Shown here: positions 1 to 7,777 of the stretch, in pieces
Layout: each line of letters starts with the position of its first letter
Position numbering within the stretch: the stretch's first letter is position 1
Assembly (NCBI RefSeq): GCF_014897675.1
Contig: NZ_JABUXU010000001.1
Location: 186,001 to 250,000, forward strand
From: Advenella sp. FME57
Lineage (GTDB): Bacteria > Pseudomonadota > Gammaproteobacteria > Burkholderiales > Burkholderiaceae_B
Direction: 5' to 3'
Length of the DNA: 64,000 nt
Position numbers and translations under genes: made by a program
Notes under the pieces: model-generated
What the model was told of the DNA's origin: nothing
Databases searched by the model: none
The model's input: the letters and a program-made list of their open reading frames with translations, nothing else

Positions 1-1
1 G

Positions 2-481
2 GGCCAGTACGCACCGCTGGCAGACCTGATCAACCTGCATGCGGGCGAAGAGCAAAATGATTTTCAAATCCTTTTCGAAGATTACCGCAAGGCGGGCGGA
101 CCTGTAGCCGATATTGAAGCATTACGCCGCAACCCCGGCGGCGAAGCACTGAATGCCTATCTGCATGGCCTGGCCGCTACTGTCAACCCCATCGGGCTGC
201 TGGGCGCCATCTACATTATTGAAGGGACGGGACAGCGAATTGTCCCTGCCCTGCTCCCATTGCTCAGGGCGAGCCTGCCGCTGCCGGCCGACGCCTTCCG
301 GTTTCTGGAATATCATGGGCATAATGATCAGCATCATCTGCAGCGCTGGCTGGTTGCCGTGTCACTTGCGCTCGATTGCGACAATCGCGGCCGTGCCGAG
401 CGCCAGATCGTGGATACTGCCCGGCGCACTGCTGCGCTTTATCTCATGCAATTTCATCATGCAAAAGAGTACGAATCGTGA
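2..481 (+). CDS. Iron-containing redox enzyme family protein (heme-oxygenase-like fold), 5' end cut by window
   Basis: The reading frame is open from the first bases, so the N-terminus lies outside the window; 159 residues are visible. The helical sequence contains an H-G-H-x-D-x-H-H cluster (residues FLEYHGHNDQHHLQRW, about two thirds of the way along). This resembles the metal-ligand helix of heme-oxygenase-like diiron/iron redox enzymes related to TENA/PqqC/CADD. Members of this superfamily oxidise small organic or amino-acid substrates; the substrate here is unknown. The stop overlaps the GTG start of the next gene (GTGA), so the two are probably translationally coupled. The family call comes from the motif and predicted all-helical character, not from a database search. 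Confidence 0.6.
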   Translation, partial: GQYAPLADLINLHAGEEQNDFQILFEDYRKAGGPVADIEALRRNPGGEALNAYLHGLAATVNPIGLLGAIYIIEGTGQRIVPALLPLLRASLPLPADAFRFLEYHGHNDQHHLQRWLVAVSLALDCDNRGRAERQIVDTARRTAALYLMQFHHAKEYES

Positions 482-1398
482 CGAACGACCACCCTGAATT
501 TCTCAAAAAAGAACATAATCCTGAGGACCCGAGCCCATGGCTGGCATCCTACCTTGATCAAAGTACCCCGCTTCCCGATGAGGTCAAGCAGGCCTGGCTG
601 GAAGATTCCAGCTCAAGTTCGCGCCAATATCTGCTGCCCTTTTTGCGGCCCCTGGCTCGCTTGTGCATTATTCTGATCCAGGTAGTCAAGACGTTTCTGC
701 CAAGGCGCTGGGCCCAGTCTGCCCTGTTGCACCGCATCCTCGTGTGGGGACTCAAGCGTTTCGTATCACCACAAGCCAATTGGCTGATCTTGCGGCATTT
801 TCATCTTGGGTCCCAGATCCTGGCTTTCATTGCGGCCAATTCACCAGCTCCTGTGTCGACAAGCCCATTGGAACCCGACACAATAGACGATCTGAAAGAT
901 CACGTATTCGTCAAGCATGATATCAATCTCTACAACTTCGTCATCCGTCTGAATCAGGCCTTGCTTGATGCGGACAAGCGCCTGGGGCCGCTCGAGGATC
1001 CGGATTTTTCAATGTTGCATGAACCAACCATCCGCTTGCAGGACATGCCCAGGGCACGCAGCAATGTACTGGACCTGCAAAGCGCCATTGAACTGTTTAC
1101 CCCGCTGTATCAATTGCTGCTGACCGACAATGATTTCTGGCGAGCCGCCAACTCGTTGCAGCTTGATGAAACTATCGGGATATACGCGGCTCAGATCCTG
1201 CAGGCACCGGAACACCTGATGCTGGTTAACAATCATCACCCACTGGTGCCGATGTCCACCTTGCGTGCCGGACATCGGCTGGTGTTGCATGGCTTGTCAT
1301 CTGAAATGCTGCATTGCCTGTTGCTTCAGAAAAAACGGGAATACGAAGCAAAAAAAGCGGCTACACCCGCGCCCGTAGTTGCACAAGCCGAGCAATGA
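478..1398 (+). CDS. Uncharacterised protein coupled to the iron redox enzyme
   Basis: A 306-residue protein that I do not recognise. I chose the GTG start at 478 because it overlaps the preceding stop codon and the sequence upstream in this frame is the antisense-like shadow of the previous gene. The N-terminal 50 residues are acidic and Ser-rich. Residues 55-135 hold amphipathic or hydrophobic helices (PFLRPLARLCIILIQVVKTF; LILRHFHLGSQILAFI) that could bind a membrane or lipid. The C-terminus is Ala/Lys/Gln-rich. Several histidines are present (RHFHLGS, NNHHPL, AGHRLVLHG), but no known metal motif. Tight coupling suggests that it works with the heme-oxygenase-like enzyme; this is inference only. 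Confidence 0.6.
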   Translation: MTNDHPEFLKKEHNPEDPSPWLASYLDQSTPLPDEVKQAWLEDSSSSSRQYLLPFLRPLARLCIILIQVVKTFLPRRWAQSALLHRILVWGLKRFVSPQANWLILRHFHLGSQILAFIAANSPAPVSTSPLEPDTIDDLKDHVFVKHDINLYNFVIRLNQALLDADKRLGPLEDPDFSMLHEPTIRLQDMPRARSNVLDLQSAIELFTPLYQLLLTDNDFWRAANSLQLDETIGIYAAQILQAPEHLMLVNNHHPLVPMSTLRAGHRLVLHGLSSEMLHCLLLQKKREYEAKKAATPAPVVAQAEQ

Positions 1399-1549
1399 TC
1401 CGGAATTTTTCGCTACCCACTTTTCGCGATCCGCATATTATCACCGGGTCTGTTTATAAACCCTCCATATGTCTTATTTGCAAGGGATGACCTAGTACGC
1501 ATCCTGACGCATATCGTCATGGCCATTGCTTTTTGGCGTACTTTCTATT

Positions 1550-2518
1550 TCATTTGGCATTGCCGATAGCGCGCAGCAGATCGACCATCACACGCTGGTC
1601 GTCAAGGACGAAATCAGTGGCCTGCGCTGGCGTCAGCGATAATAGCTCGCCATCGACGTTGCGCAGGAAGGACTGATAGTCGGGTTTGCGATTGATTGTC
1701 ATGAGCGCCTTGTTCAGTCGGTCTATGACAACTCCTGGCGTACCATGCGGCGCGGCAAGACTGTACCAGGTTGCCACCTGCGCATCAGGCACACCCGCCT
1801 CCTGCATGGTCGGCACATCCGGCAACAAGGGTGAGCGTTTGTCTGCGCCATACGCCAGCGCTTTCAGACGACCATCCTTGACATACTGGAGTGATGCCGA
1901 CAGATTCAGAAATGCCAGTTGCACCTGACCGCCCATCAGATCGGTAAGTGCAGGCGCTGCCCCGCTATAGGGTACATGTACCAGTTCGACCCCCGTTTTG
2001 CGCATGAACTGTTCGCCGCTCAAATGCGTCGCACCACCTGCACCGGCTGAGCCGAAATTCAATTGCCTGGGATGGGCACGTGCATACGCGATCAGTTCTT
2101 TGACGTTATCCACCTTCAACGCAGGATTCACAACCAGCATATTCGATTGCCGGGTCACAATACCAATAAAGCTGAAATCGGCAATGCCGTCATAGGCTAC
2201 CTTCTGCAGCAATGGCGTCACTACATGGCCTGCAGAAGTGCCCATGAGCAACGTGTAGCCATCCGGTTTGGCATTGGACACAAAGGCCGTGCCCACAGCC
2301 GCTGCTGCCCCGGGCTTGTTTTCAACAATAACCGGATGGTCCAGTTCAATACGCAGTTCCGAGGCAAGTTTACGGGCAAGCACATCGGCCGGTCCACCTG
2401 CCGCGTATGGATTAATCAGGACTACCGATTTTTCCGGATAGGTTTGTGCATGAACATGGGATACGCCCATGATGGCCATAAGCAGGATGCCGCGCAGCAT
2501 CCGTGGTAGGTGGATCAT
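1550..2518 (-). CDS. Bug-family periplasmic receptor (tripartite tricarboxylate transporter substrate-binding protein)
   Basis: A 322-residue exported protein. The start at 2518 is favoured over an in-frame ATG 36 bases upstream because a GGAGA ribosome binding site lies at the right distance. An N-terminal signal peptide ends at ...SHVHA^QTYPEK. The mature part starts with the Bug hallmark YPEKSVVLINPYAAGGPADV and continues with NKPGAAAAVG, AKPDGYTLL and HVPYSGAAPALTDLMGGQV, all typical of the family. Bug proteins bind carboxylates or other small organics in the periplasm and often have no dedicated TctAB membrane partner; none is encoded here. It is transcribed divergently from a LacI-type regulator 212 bp away, which may control it. 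Confidence 0.9.
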   Translation of the reverse strand: MIHLPRMLRGILLMAIMGVSHVHAQTYPEKSVVLINPYAAGGPADVLARKLASELRIELDHPVIVENKPGAAAAVGTAFVSNAKPDGYTLLMGTSAGHVVTPLLQKVAYDGIADFSFIGIVTRQSNMLVVNPALKVDNVKELIAYARAHPRQLNFGSAGAGGATHLSGEQFMRKTGVELVHVPYSGAAPALTDLMGGQVQLAFLNLSASLQYVKDGRLKALAYGADKRSPLLPDVPTMQEAGVPDAQVATWYSLAAPHGTPGVVIDRLNKALMTINRKPDYQSFLRNVDGELLSLTPAQATDFVLDDQRVMVDLLRAIGNAK

Positions 2519-2636
2519 TTTTATGTCTCCTTTTGTAGAACGAGAATAATCCAAACAGGCTTAAAATTCAATAGTTTGGTCTTATGACCTTTTTAGAATC
2601 AGTTTAAATTAAATTCAATCTAAAAATAATCGTTGA

Positions 2637-2653
2637 CGATCATCTAGTGATCG
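2637..2653. promoter_or_regulatory. Inverted repeat between the Bug gene and lacI-type gene (candidate operator)
   Basis: CGATCA-TCTAG-TGATCG is a perfect 6-bp-arm inverted repeat in the 212-bp divergent intergenic region, about 80 bp before the regulator start. Its position suits an operator for either direction. It does not resemble the AAACGTTT-type core found upstream of the gene at 4013, so the regulator bound here is uncertain. Confidence 0.3.
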
Positions 2654-2730
2654 CGCCGCGGCGGAAGCACCATCCCTACCCCATATCTGTACGGTAGGCT
2701 ATAATTTTTCATTCTGATATCGAGCAGATC

Positions 2731-3747
2731 ATGAAGCCTATCACGCTAAAAACCGTCGCACAGCAGGCCAAGGTTTCCATTGCCACGGTTTCAAAAGTGG
2801 TCAATGGCATAAACAAAGGCATTTCCGCAGAAACGGTTGAGCGCGTCCAGCGTATCATCCAGCAATTGAATTACCGGCCAAATCGCACGGGACGCCAGTT
2901 GCGCGCGCAGCGTAATTATATTGTCGGCATGGCGATCGTCGACGATTCGCCCACCTTTCTTACTGATCCCTATACCACGCACCTGGTTGCCGGTCTGTCG
3001 AACTTTCTTGGCAGCCATAACTATGGCCTGTTGCTGCACGGGATTGCGCCGACGAACTTCGAACAATCATTTCTGTTGAAGGAATCGGTGGTTGATGCCA
3101 TCTGCCTGATGCTATCGGGACCCATTGCACGACGTCGGCGTTATCTCGATCTGGTACTTGCCAGCGGACATCCCGTCGTGGCGTTTCAGGAGAAACCCGT
3201 AAAATCGCTCGCAGACTGCTGTTTTATCAACCAGGACGATCAGGGTGGCGCAGAAACACTGGCAGAGAAAATCGTATTGCGTAACCCAAAGCGGATTTTC
3301 ATACTGACTCCGCAATTGCAGTGGCACGCAATCGAAGCACGGGTAAAAGGACTATGCAAGGTACTGAATAAACACAAATGCAATTATCAGATTATTTCAA
3401 GTGACGAGAATCTGCATCAGTCTATCCAGCAGGCGCTGGATTCCGCCATGGCAGCGCACGGCGTGCCCGATGTTATTATTGGCACCAATGACCGGCTGGC
3501 CTACGTCGCCTACCGACATCTGACCGACAGTGGCCATCCAGTCCCTGGCGAGATCGGTATTACCGGCTTCAATGCATTCGACGCCAATGCTGCCCTGCAA
3601 CCGGTACTGGAATCGGTACATTCGCCGGCCTATACATTAGGCCAGACCGGCGGCGAAGCCCTGCTTTCCAGACTGGAAAATGGCCGTTTCGAATTCGACA
3701 CATTGGTTCTGCCCGTATTACCGGCGGTCGGTACGACATTGCGTTAA
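2731..3747 (+). CDS. LacI-family transcriptional regulator
   Basis: 338 residues. The N-terminal helix-turn-helix is classical LacI (TLKTVAQQAKVSIATVSKVV, then hinge-region LNYRPNRTGRQLRAQRN near residues 45-65). A periplasmic-binding-protein-like effector domain follows, ending with TLVLPVLPAVGTTLR. Most family members are effector-responsive repressors binding near-palindromic sites with a central CG. The flanks are a divergent Bug receptor and a convergent RraA-like gene. The palindrome upstream of the latter (4881-4892) fits a LacI-family operator, making that gene a candidate target. The effector is unknown. Confidence 0.92.
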   Translation: MKPITLKTVAQQAKVSIATVSKVVNGINKGISAETVERVQRIIQQLNYRPNRTGRQLRAQRNYIVGMAIVDDSPTFLTDPYTTHLVAGLSNFLGSHNYGLLLHGIAPTNFEQSFLLKESVVDAICLMLSGPIARRRRYLDLVLASGHPVVAFQEKPVKSLADCCFINQDDQGGAETLAEKIVLRNPKRIFILTPQLQWHAIEARVKGLCKVLNKHKCNYQIISSDENLHQSIQQALDSAMAAHGVPDVIIGTNDRLAYVAYRHLTDSGHPVPGEIGITGFNAFDANAALQPVLESVHSPAYTLGQTGGEALLSRLENGRFEFDTLVLPVLPAVGTTLR

Positions 3748-4012
3748 CGCTGCCATGCCTGCTATATCAGCCGTGTCTGTCATTATTACTGCCGAAAAAG
3801 CATCTCTTGCGCCGGGATCTGTCCTTGTTTTATCCCCAGACAGGAGCTGCAAGCTTACCTGCATGCCAATTGGCATTTAATTCATTCCGTTTACGTCCGA
3901 AGTCCGAACGCCAGCGGTAGTTTGACCGGGCCGTAAACCGTCATAAACACGCCGGGCTGTTGCCAGCCGCAGCTTCTATCATCAAGCCCAGGTTACGGTT
4001 AAGCCCGGAAAA

Positions 4013-4681
4013 TTACAGTACGCCGTATTTCTGATAGACGTCCTGCAATAGCAGACCCTTGGCCAGCTCCTGGCGTGTGTGATTTTCACTTTCCACTTTT
4101 TCCAATGATTGTTCAATCACCTGCGCTGCTACCTCGATCGGAATCACAATGACCCCATCGGCATCGCCAAAGACCAGGTCATTGAGGCGCACCGTCACCC
4201 CGGCGCATTGAATCGGCAAATCGTAATTCATCATCTTGCCCCTGCCCTGCGAATCCAGCGGTCCGATCCCGCCATGAAATACAGAAAAATTCAATTTGCG
4301 AATATATCGAATATCCCTTATCAGGCCATCGGTCACGCAGCCGACTGCGCCGCGGTATTGAGACGCTGTACTGAGCAATTCTCCCCAGGGCGCAATACGG
4401 GTTGTCGGGCCATCGCACCCCAGTACGACGACATCGTCAGGTTTCAGATCATCAATGAGGGCGATTTCATGTTCATAAGGATTCTCGCCCGGAGCGACAG
4501 AAAAGGTGTTCATGAAATAGCCTGTTCGCGCACGGCCAAACATTGTGCATTCTTCGGACAGTGGGCGCACAAACGGCAACATTGCCTGGTTCCGATAGCC
4601 CATGCTATCGAGCACATCGGACAGCACAGCGGTATACAACCTGCCTTTCAGATTCTCAAAATCAAACTGCTGCTCTTTCAT
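4013..4681 (-). CDS. RraA-like / HMG-CHA aldolase family protein (dimethylmenaquinone methyltransferase-like)
   Basis: 222 residues. The ATG at 4681 is preceded by GAGG; an upstream in-frame extension is rejected because it would run into the promoter region and adds no conserved sequence. The RraA fold motifs are present: SDVLDSMGYRNQAMLPF near the N-terminus, GCVTDGLIRDIRYIRK in the middle, and FGDADGVIVIP near residue 180. The Arg-Asp pair in LIRDIR matches the substrate/metal-binding pair of class II HMG/CHA pyruvate aldolases, so an enzymatic role cleaving or decarboxylating a keto acid is more likely than RNase E inhibition. It stands alone behind its own promoter. It is only distantly similar to the second RraA-like protein at 17212. 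Confidence 0.85.
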   Translation of the reverse strand: MKEQQFDFENLKGRLYTAVLSDVLDSMGYRNQAMLPFVRPLSEECTMFGRARTGYFMNTFSVAPGENPYEHEIALIDDLKPDDVVVLGCDGPTTRIAPWGELLSTASQYRGAVGCVTDGLIRDIRYIRKLNFSVFHGGIGPLDSQGRGKMMNYDLPIQCAGVTVRLNDLVFGDADGVIVIPIEVAAQVIEQSLEKVESENHTRQELAKGLLLQDVYQKYGVL

Positions 4682-5039
4682 TATTGGCCTCGTGTTGTGG
4701 ATGCGCGCGACCAGTTCGAAGGTGCGCCCGCAGCACCAGTCCGGGTTCATGAGAACGCATGACGCAGGTGAAGCATTAAGCGCGCGACTGGTAACCAGTG
4801 CAATCGTTAAGTAATTAGTGAAAATAGCGGATGAAAGCAACGACAATAACTAGCAAATCACTACAAAACGTCAGATTAGATTAAACGTTTAACCATATTA
4901 ATGTGATTAATCGATATTCGTCAATATAGGGACTTTCCCGAGGGATGAAGGCCGGATTGTTTTGAACCATACCGGTGTTTCGGCGAATATGTGCAGGCGT
5001 CCTGCCGCCGTCAAAGCAGCAGACGCAATCATCAAATAA
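4682..5039. other. Non-coding gap holding the promoter region of the RraA-like gene
   Basis: This 358-bp AT-rich stretch lies between the RraA-like start and the end of the glycosylase gene. I see no convincing coding frame on either strand. Its recognisable content is the leftward promoter and palindrome described separately; the untranslated leader of the RraA-like gene would be about 200 nt. The right 100 bases show nothing notable. Confidence 0.5.
4879..4924 (-). promoter_or_regulatory. Promoter with overlapping LacI-type operator for the RraA-like gene
   Basis: Reading leftward there is a -35 TTGACG (4919-4924), an 18-bp spacer and a -10 TAATAT (4895-4900). A perfect 12-bp palindrome TTAAACGTTTAA (4881-4892) lies exactly where transcription should begin. 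The central CG flanked by AAAC/GTTT is the usual form of LacI/GalR-family operators, and its overlap with the start site suits repression. The LacI-type gene at 2731 is the nearest candidate regulator. The promoter elements are seen directly; the regulator assignment is inference. Confidence 0.65.
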
Positions 5040-5642
5040 TTATTTTGACAGGGCCCACAAATAAAGCGATGCAGTGCTGCCGTAGGGTGAATAGCGCCGC
5101 CGGTAGCGCTCGAAACGCTCGCGAGGCAGCGTCTTGTGATTGTACAGACGCATAATGCCTCGTTGAATTGCCAGATCGCCCCAGCTCAACACATCTGGGC
5201 GGCCAAGTGAAAATATCATCAGCATTTCGGCCGTCCAGATACCGATGCCCTTCAAGCTTGTAAGCGTCTGGATCACCTGCGCATCATCCATTGCCGCAAT
5301 GGCTGGCAGATCCAGTTCTCCCGATTGGACCGCCTCGGCCACGCCAAGCATGTATTGCACTTTTCTCATGCTTGTGCCGCAACGCTGCAGGTTTTCTGCC
5401 CCCGCTGCCAGCAAAGCCTCGGCGCTCATTTGCCCGCCACACACCTGCAGGAGCCGTGCATTGACCGTACGCGCAGCAGCAGTTGAAATCTGTTGGTCGA
5501 TAATGCATCGAATCAATGCAGCGAACAGATCGGGTAACGTATTGCGCTCGATCAATCCGATACGTTCAATGGCCTGGGCCAGACGCTTGTCGCGCTTGCT
5601 AAGCCATTCAATTTCGGTGTCTCCGTATTGGAATATCGGCAT
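5040..5642 (-). CDS. DNA-3-methyladenine glycosylase, AlkA-like (HhH-GPD superfamily)
   Basis: 200 residues beginning MPIFQYGDTEIEWL. The HhH-GPD signature is clear: ALIRCIIDQQISTAAA near residue 45, the helix-hairpin-helix LKGIGIWTAEMLMIF near residue 130, and the catalytic-loop Asp in WGDLAIQRG. These base-excision enzymes remove alkylated purines by flipping the base into an aromatic pocket. It is shorter than E. coli AlkA (282 residues) and lacks the N-terminal beta domain, as many AlkA-like proteins do. It lies 85 bp downstream of the GntR regulator gene on the same strand. Confidence 0.85.
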   Translation of the reverse strand: MPIFQYGDTEIEWLSKRDKRLAQAIERIGLIERNTLPDLFAALIRCIIDQQISTAAARTVNARLLQVCGGQMSAEALLAAGAENLQRCGTSMRKVQYMLGVAEAVQSGELDLPAIAAMDDAQVIQTLTSLKGIGIWTAEMLMIFSLGRPDVLSWGDLAIQRGIMRLYNHKTLPRERFERYRRRYSPYGSTASLYLWALSK

Positions 5643-5727
5643 GGTGTGCTCCGGTTGGCCTAGATCAATTGTAAAGGGCTGCCCAAACCATATCAATCGA
5701 CAATCCAATAGTGTGCGAGTATGCCAG

Positions 5728-6423
5728 CTATCCGGGCGACAGCACATTTTTCTGTATGATCAATTCACTCGCGCTCATCAAGTCTGCCACCAGGGCAGCA
5801 CGGGCCGGCTCAGGCTGCTTCATTTTTATCCCTTCCACCATATTTTTATGATGAATATGCGCCTGCCGATTAATCAATCTTTCAGAATTGACCGCCAGAT
5901 CGTAGTTGAGAACCGGACCGATCTGCAACCAGAGCACTTCGATCATGTCGAACAAAATAGGCATGCCAGCCGCGTCGTATACGCAAAAATGCAAATTTTT
6001 ATTCAACCTGACTGCTGCTTTTCCATTTGGCTCCAGGGATTTTCGGGCCATCTCGAATTGCATTTGAATATCCTGCATCCGGTTCAGTTGCTTCTGGCTG
6101 CGGTTGACGGCTGCGCGCGCCGTTGCCAGCCCCTCCAGTTGTATACGGATGGTTCGCAACTCAAGAAATCGACTGACGGTCATCAGTGGTACGCGGATGG
6201 CGCGATTCGGGAGAATTTCAAGCGCCCTCTCTGCGACCAGCCTGCCTACGGCTTCGCGCACCGGCATGGCACTGGTCCCAAGCGTGTCCGCCAGGCCACG
6301 TAAACTGAACATATCCCCAGGGGAAAGCTGTCCTGAAATCAGCAGCGAACTGAGCTCAGTGTGCACCCGATCCGAGAGCTTGCTGCGATCCACTTTTTTC
6401 AATTTATTGCTCATTTCCATCAT
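5728..6423 (-). CDS. GntR-family transcriptional regulator (FadR/FCD subgroup)
   Basis: 231 residues starting MMEMSNKLKKV after an AGGGGAAG ribosome binding site. Residues 10-80 are the GntR winged helix (LSDRVHTELSSLLISGQL, LADTLGTSAMPVREAVGRL). The remaining helical part is an FCD-type effector domain (LRTIRIQLEGLATARAAV, HIHHKNMVEGIKMKQPEPA), with histidines that usually hold a metal or carboxylate. It is divergent from the sugar ABC operon starting at 6584, with a promoter and a TGTGATCACA palindrome between them, so it probably represses that operon. The effector is unknown, but sugar acids are usual for the group. Confidence 0.88.
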   Translation of the reverse strand: MMEMSNKLKKVDRSKLSDRVHTELSSLLISGQLSPGDMFSLRGLADTLGTSAMPVREAVGRLVAERALEILPNRAIRVPLMTVSRFLELRTIRIQLEGLATARAAVNRSQKQLNRMQDIQMQFEMARKSLEPNGKAAVRLNKNLHFCVYDAAGMPILFDMIEVLWLQIGPVLNYDLAVNSERLINRQAHIHHKNMVEGIKMKQPEPARAALVADLMSASELIIQKNVLSPG

Positions 6424-6445
6424 TGAAATACTTCCCCTGCAAATG

Positions 6446-6495
6446 TTGACAGTATCGCAAATCTCATGCTAACGTCCAATCATAGTGTGATCACA
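6446..6495 (+). promoter_or_regulatory. Candidate promoter and operator of the sugar ABC operon
   Basis: TTGACA (6446-6451), an 18-bp spacer and TAACGT (6470-6475) form a plausible rightward promoter. A perfect 10-bp palindrome TGTGATCACA (6486-6495) sits just downstream, where a bound repressor would block initiation. It is placed between the divergent GntR gene and the ABC operon. The -35 is consensus, but the -10 is weak. Confidence 0.45.
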
Positions 6496-6583
6496 GATCA
6501 TACAATAGCCTGATATTAATGGGCAAATCAACGAAAAAATAACATTCATTCAATTTGAAGTTGGATCTTACCGGAGACATAAG

Positions 6584-7711
6584 ATGCAAACTAAATCTGT
6601 ACTACTGGCATCATTGCTGGCATTGACATTAGCGCCTCTGAGCGCGGTGACGCACGCTCAGGCAGCAAAAAAGCACAAGATCTATCTGAGCATGAGTTTC
6701 ATCGGAAATGACTGGCAGGCTGAAGCGGCCAATATGGTCAAAGCCATGGCCAAAACCCCCGAGCTGGCGGACAAGGTCGACCTTCACGTCCAGGTATCCG
6801 GGGAAAATGCGCAAAAACAGATTCAGCAGATCAACGCCATGGTTCAGGCGGGCGCCGAAGCCATCGTCGTATTTCCAATCTCTCCCACTGCACTGAATCG
6901 CGTGATCAAGAATGCCTGCAATAAAGGGGTAAAGGTCTTTGCCTACGACGGTGAGGTCACCGAGCCGTGCGCGCGCAACGTGGCCATCGACCAGCACGAG
7001 GCCGGACGGGTGACCGCAGAATGGCTGGCAAAGAAAATGAACTACAAAGGCAACGTCGTTATGCTAACGGGTGTGCCTGGCACATCGGTGGACAAATATC
7101 GAACCGAAGCGGCCAAGAAAGTTTTTGCCAAACATCCTGAAATGAAAGTTGTGGCAGAGACACCAGGCATGTGGAACCAGGCCGTTGCCCGAACCGAGTT
7201 ATCAAAAATTGTCGCCGTCAGAAACTGGGACCAGATAGATGGACTGTGGCTTCAGGTGGGCTGCTACACGGCAAACGCCATGCAGCTGGAAGCAGGCAAA
7301 GACGCCAAGGATCTGCTACCGTGTGCCGGTGAAGGCTCCAACGGCGGTCGCGTGCAGATGCTCCCGGCAGACACGCAGCTGGAGGGCGCTACCGGTAGCT
7401 ATCGCCCTCTGGGTGCACCCAGAATTTCCTATGCCTCTCCGCCCTATTCAGGCGCATTGGCGCTGAAGCTGGCGGTACAGGCCATCGAGGGCAAGACATT
7501 CCCGCAAAAAATCACACTGCCCCTACCGCAAGTGACCAACGAAACGATCAAATTGTGTAAGGACGGCAGCTGGAACGACCTGAAAGATGGCTGCAACGTT
7601 TTTTCTCCTGAACTGGTCAGCAAACCAGGCTGGTTCGCCTCGATCTATTCTGAGCAAACGGAAGGGCTGGGGATTAACGCAGCACTCAAATCAGAGCCGG
7701 ACGCACAATAA
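6584..7711 (+). CDS. Sugar ABC transporter periplasmic binding protein (RbsB-like)
   Basis: 375 residues after a GGAG ribosome binding site. A signal peptide ends near THAQA^AKKHK. The body is a type I periplasmic binding protein (VQAGAEAIVVFPISPTALNR, NKGVKVFAYDGEV, MLTGVPGTSVDKYRTE). Four cysteines in the mature protein (NACNKG, PCARN, GCYTA, PCAGE) and two more near the C-terminus could form disulfides. It is the first gene of an operon with an RbsA-type ATPase, a fused permease and a SMP-30 lactonase. This points to uptake of a monosaccharide or sugar lactone; the exact ligand cannot be read from sequence. Confidence 0.92.
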   Translation: MQTKSVLLASLLALTLAPLSAVTHAQAAKKHKIYLSMSFIGNDWQAEAANMVKAMAKTPELADKVDLHVQVSGENAQKQIQQINAMVQAGAEAIVVFPISPTALNRVIKNACNKGVKVFAYDGEVTEPCARNVAIDQHEAGRVTAEWLAKKMNYKGNVVMLTGVPGTSVDKYRTEAAKKVFAKHPEMKVVAETPGMWNQAVARTELSKIVAVRNWDQIDGLWLQVGCYTANAMQLEAGKDAKDLLPCAGEGSNGGRVQMLPADTQLEGATGSYRPLGAPRISYASPPYSGALALKLAVQAIEGKTFPQKITLPLPQVTNETIKLCKDGSWNDLKDGCNVFSPELVSKPGWFASIYSEQTEGLGINAALKSEPDAQ

Positions 7712-7777
7712 ACCAATGCTTATATGAGCGCATGCCACGCGTGCGCCTCTTTTACACACATACTGGAATTGCTCACC

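Noticed and set aside
6486-6495. TGTGATCACA as a CRP site
   Set aside because: CRP sites need six bases between TGTGA and TCACA; here the half-sites abut.
7724-7777. Earlier start for the sugar ABC ATPase
   Set aside because: The extra 18 residues are Cys/His-rich and unlike the family N-terminus; the start at 7778 fits the first conserved strand.
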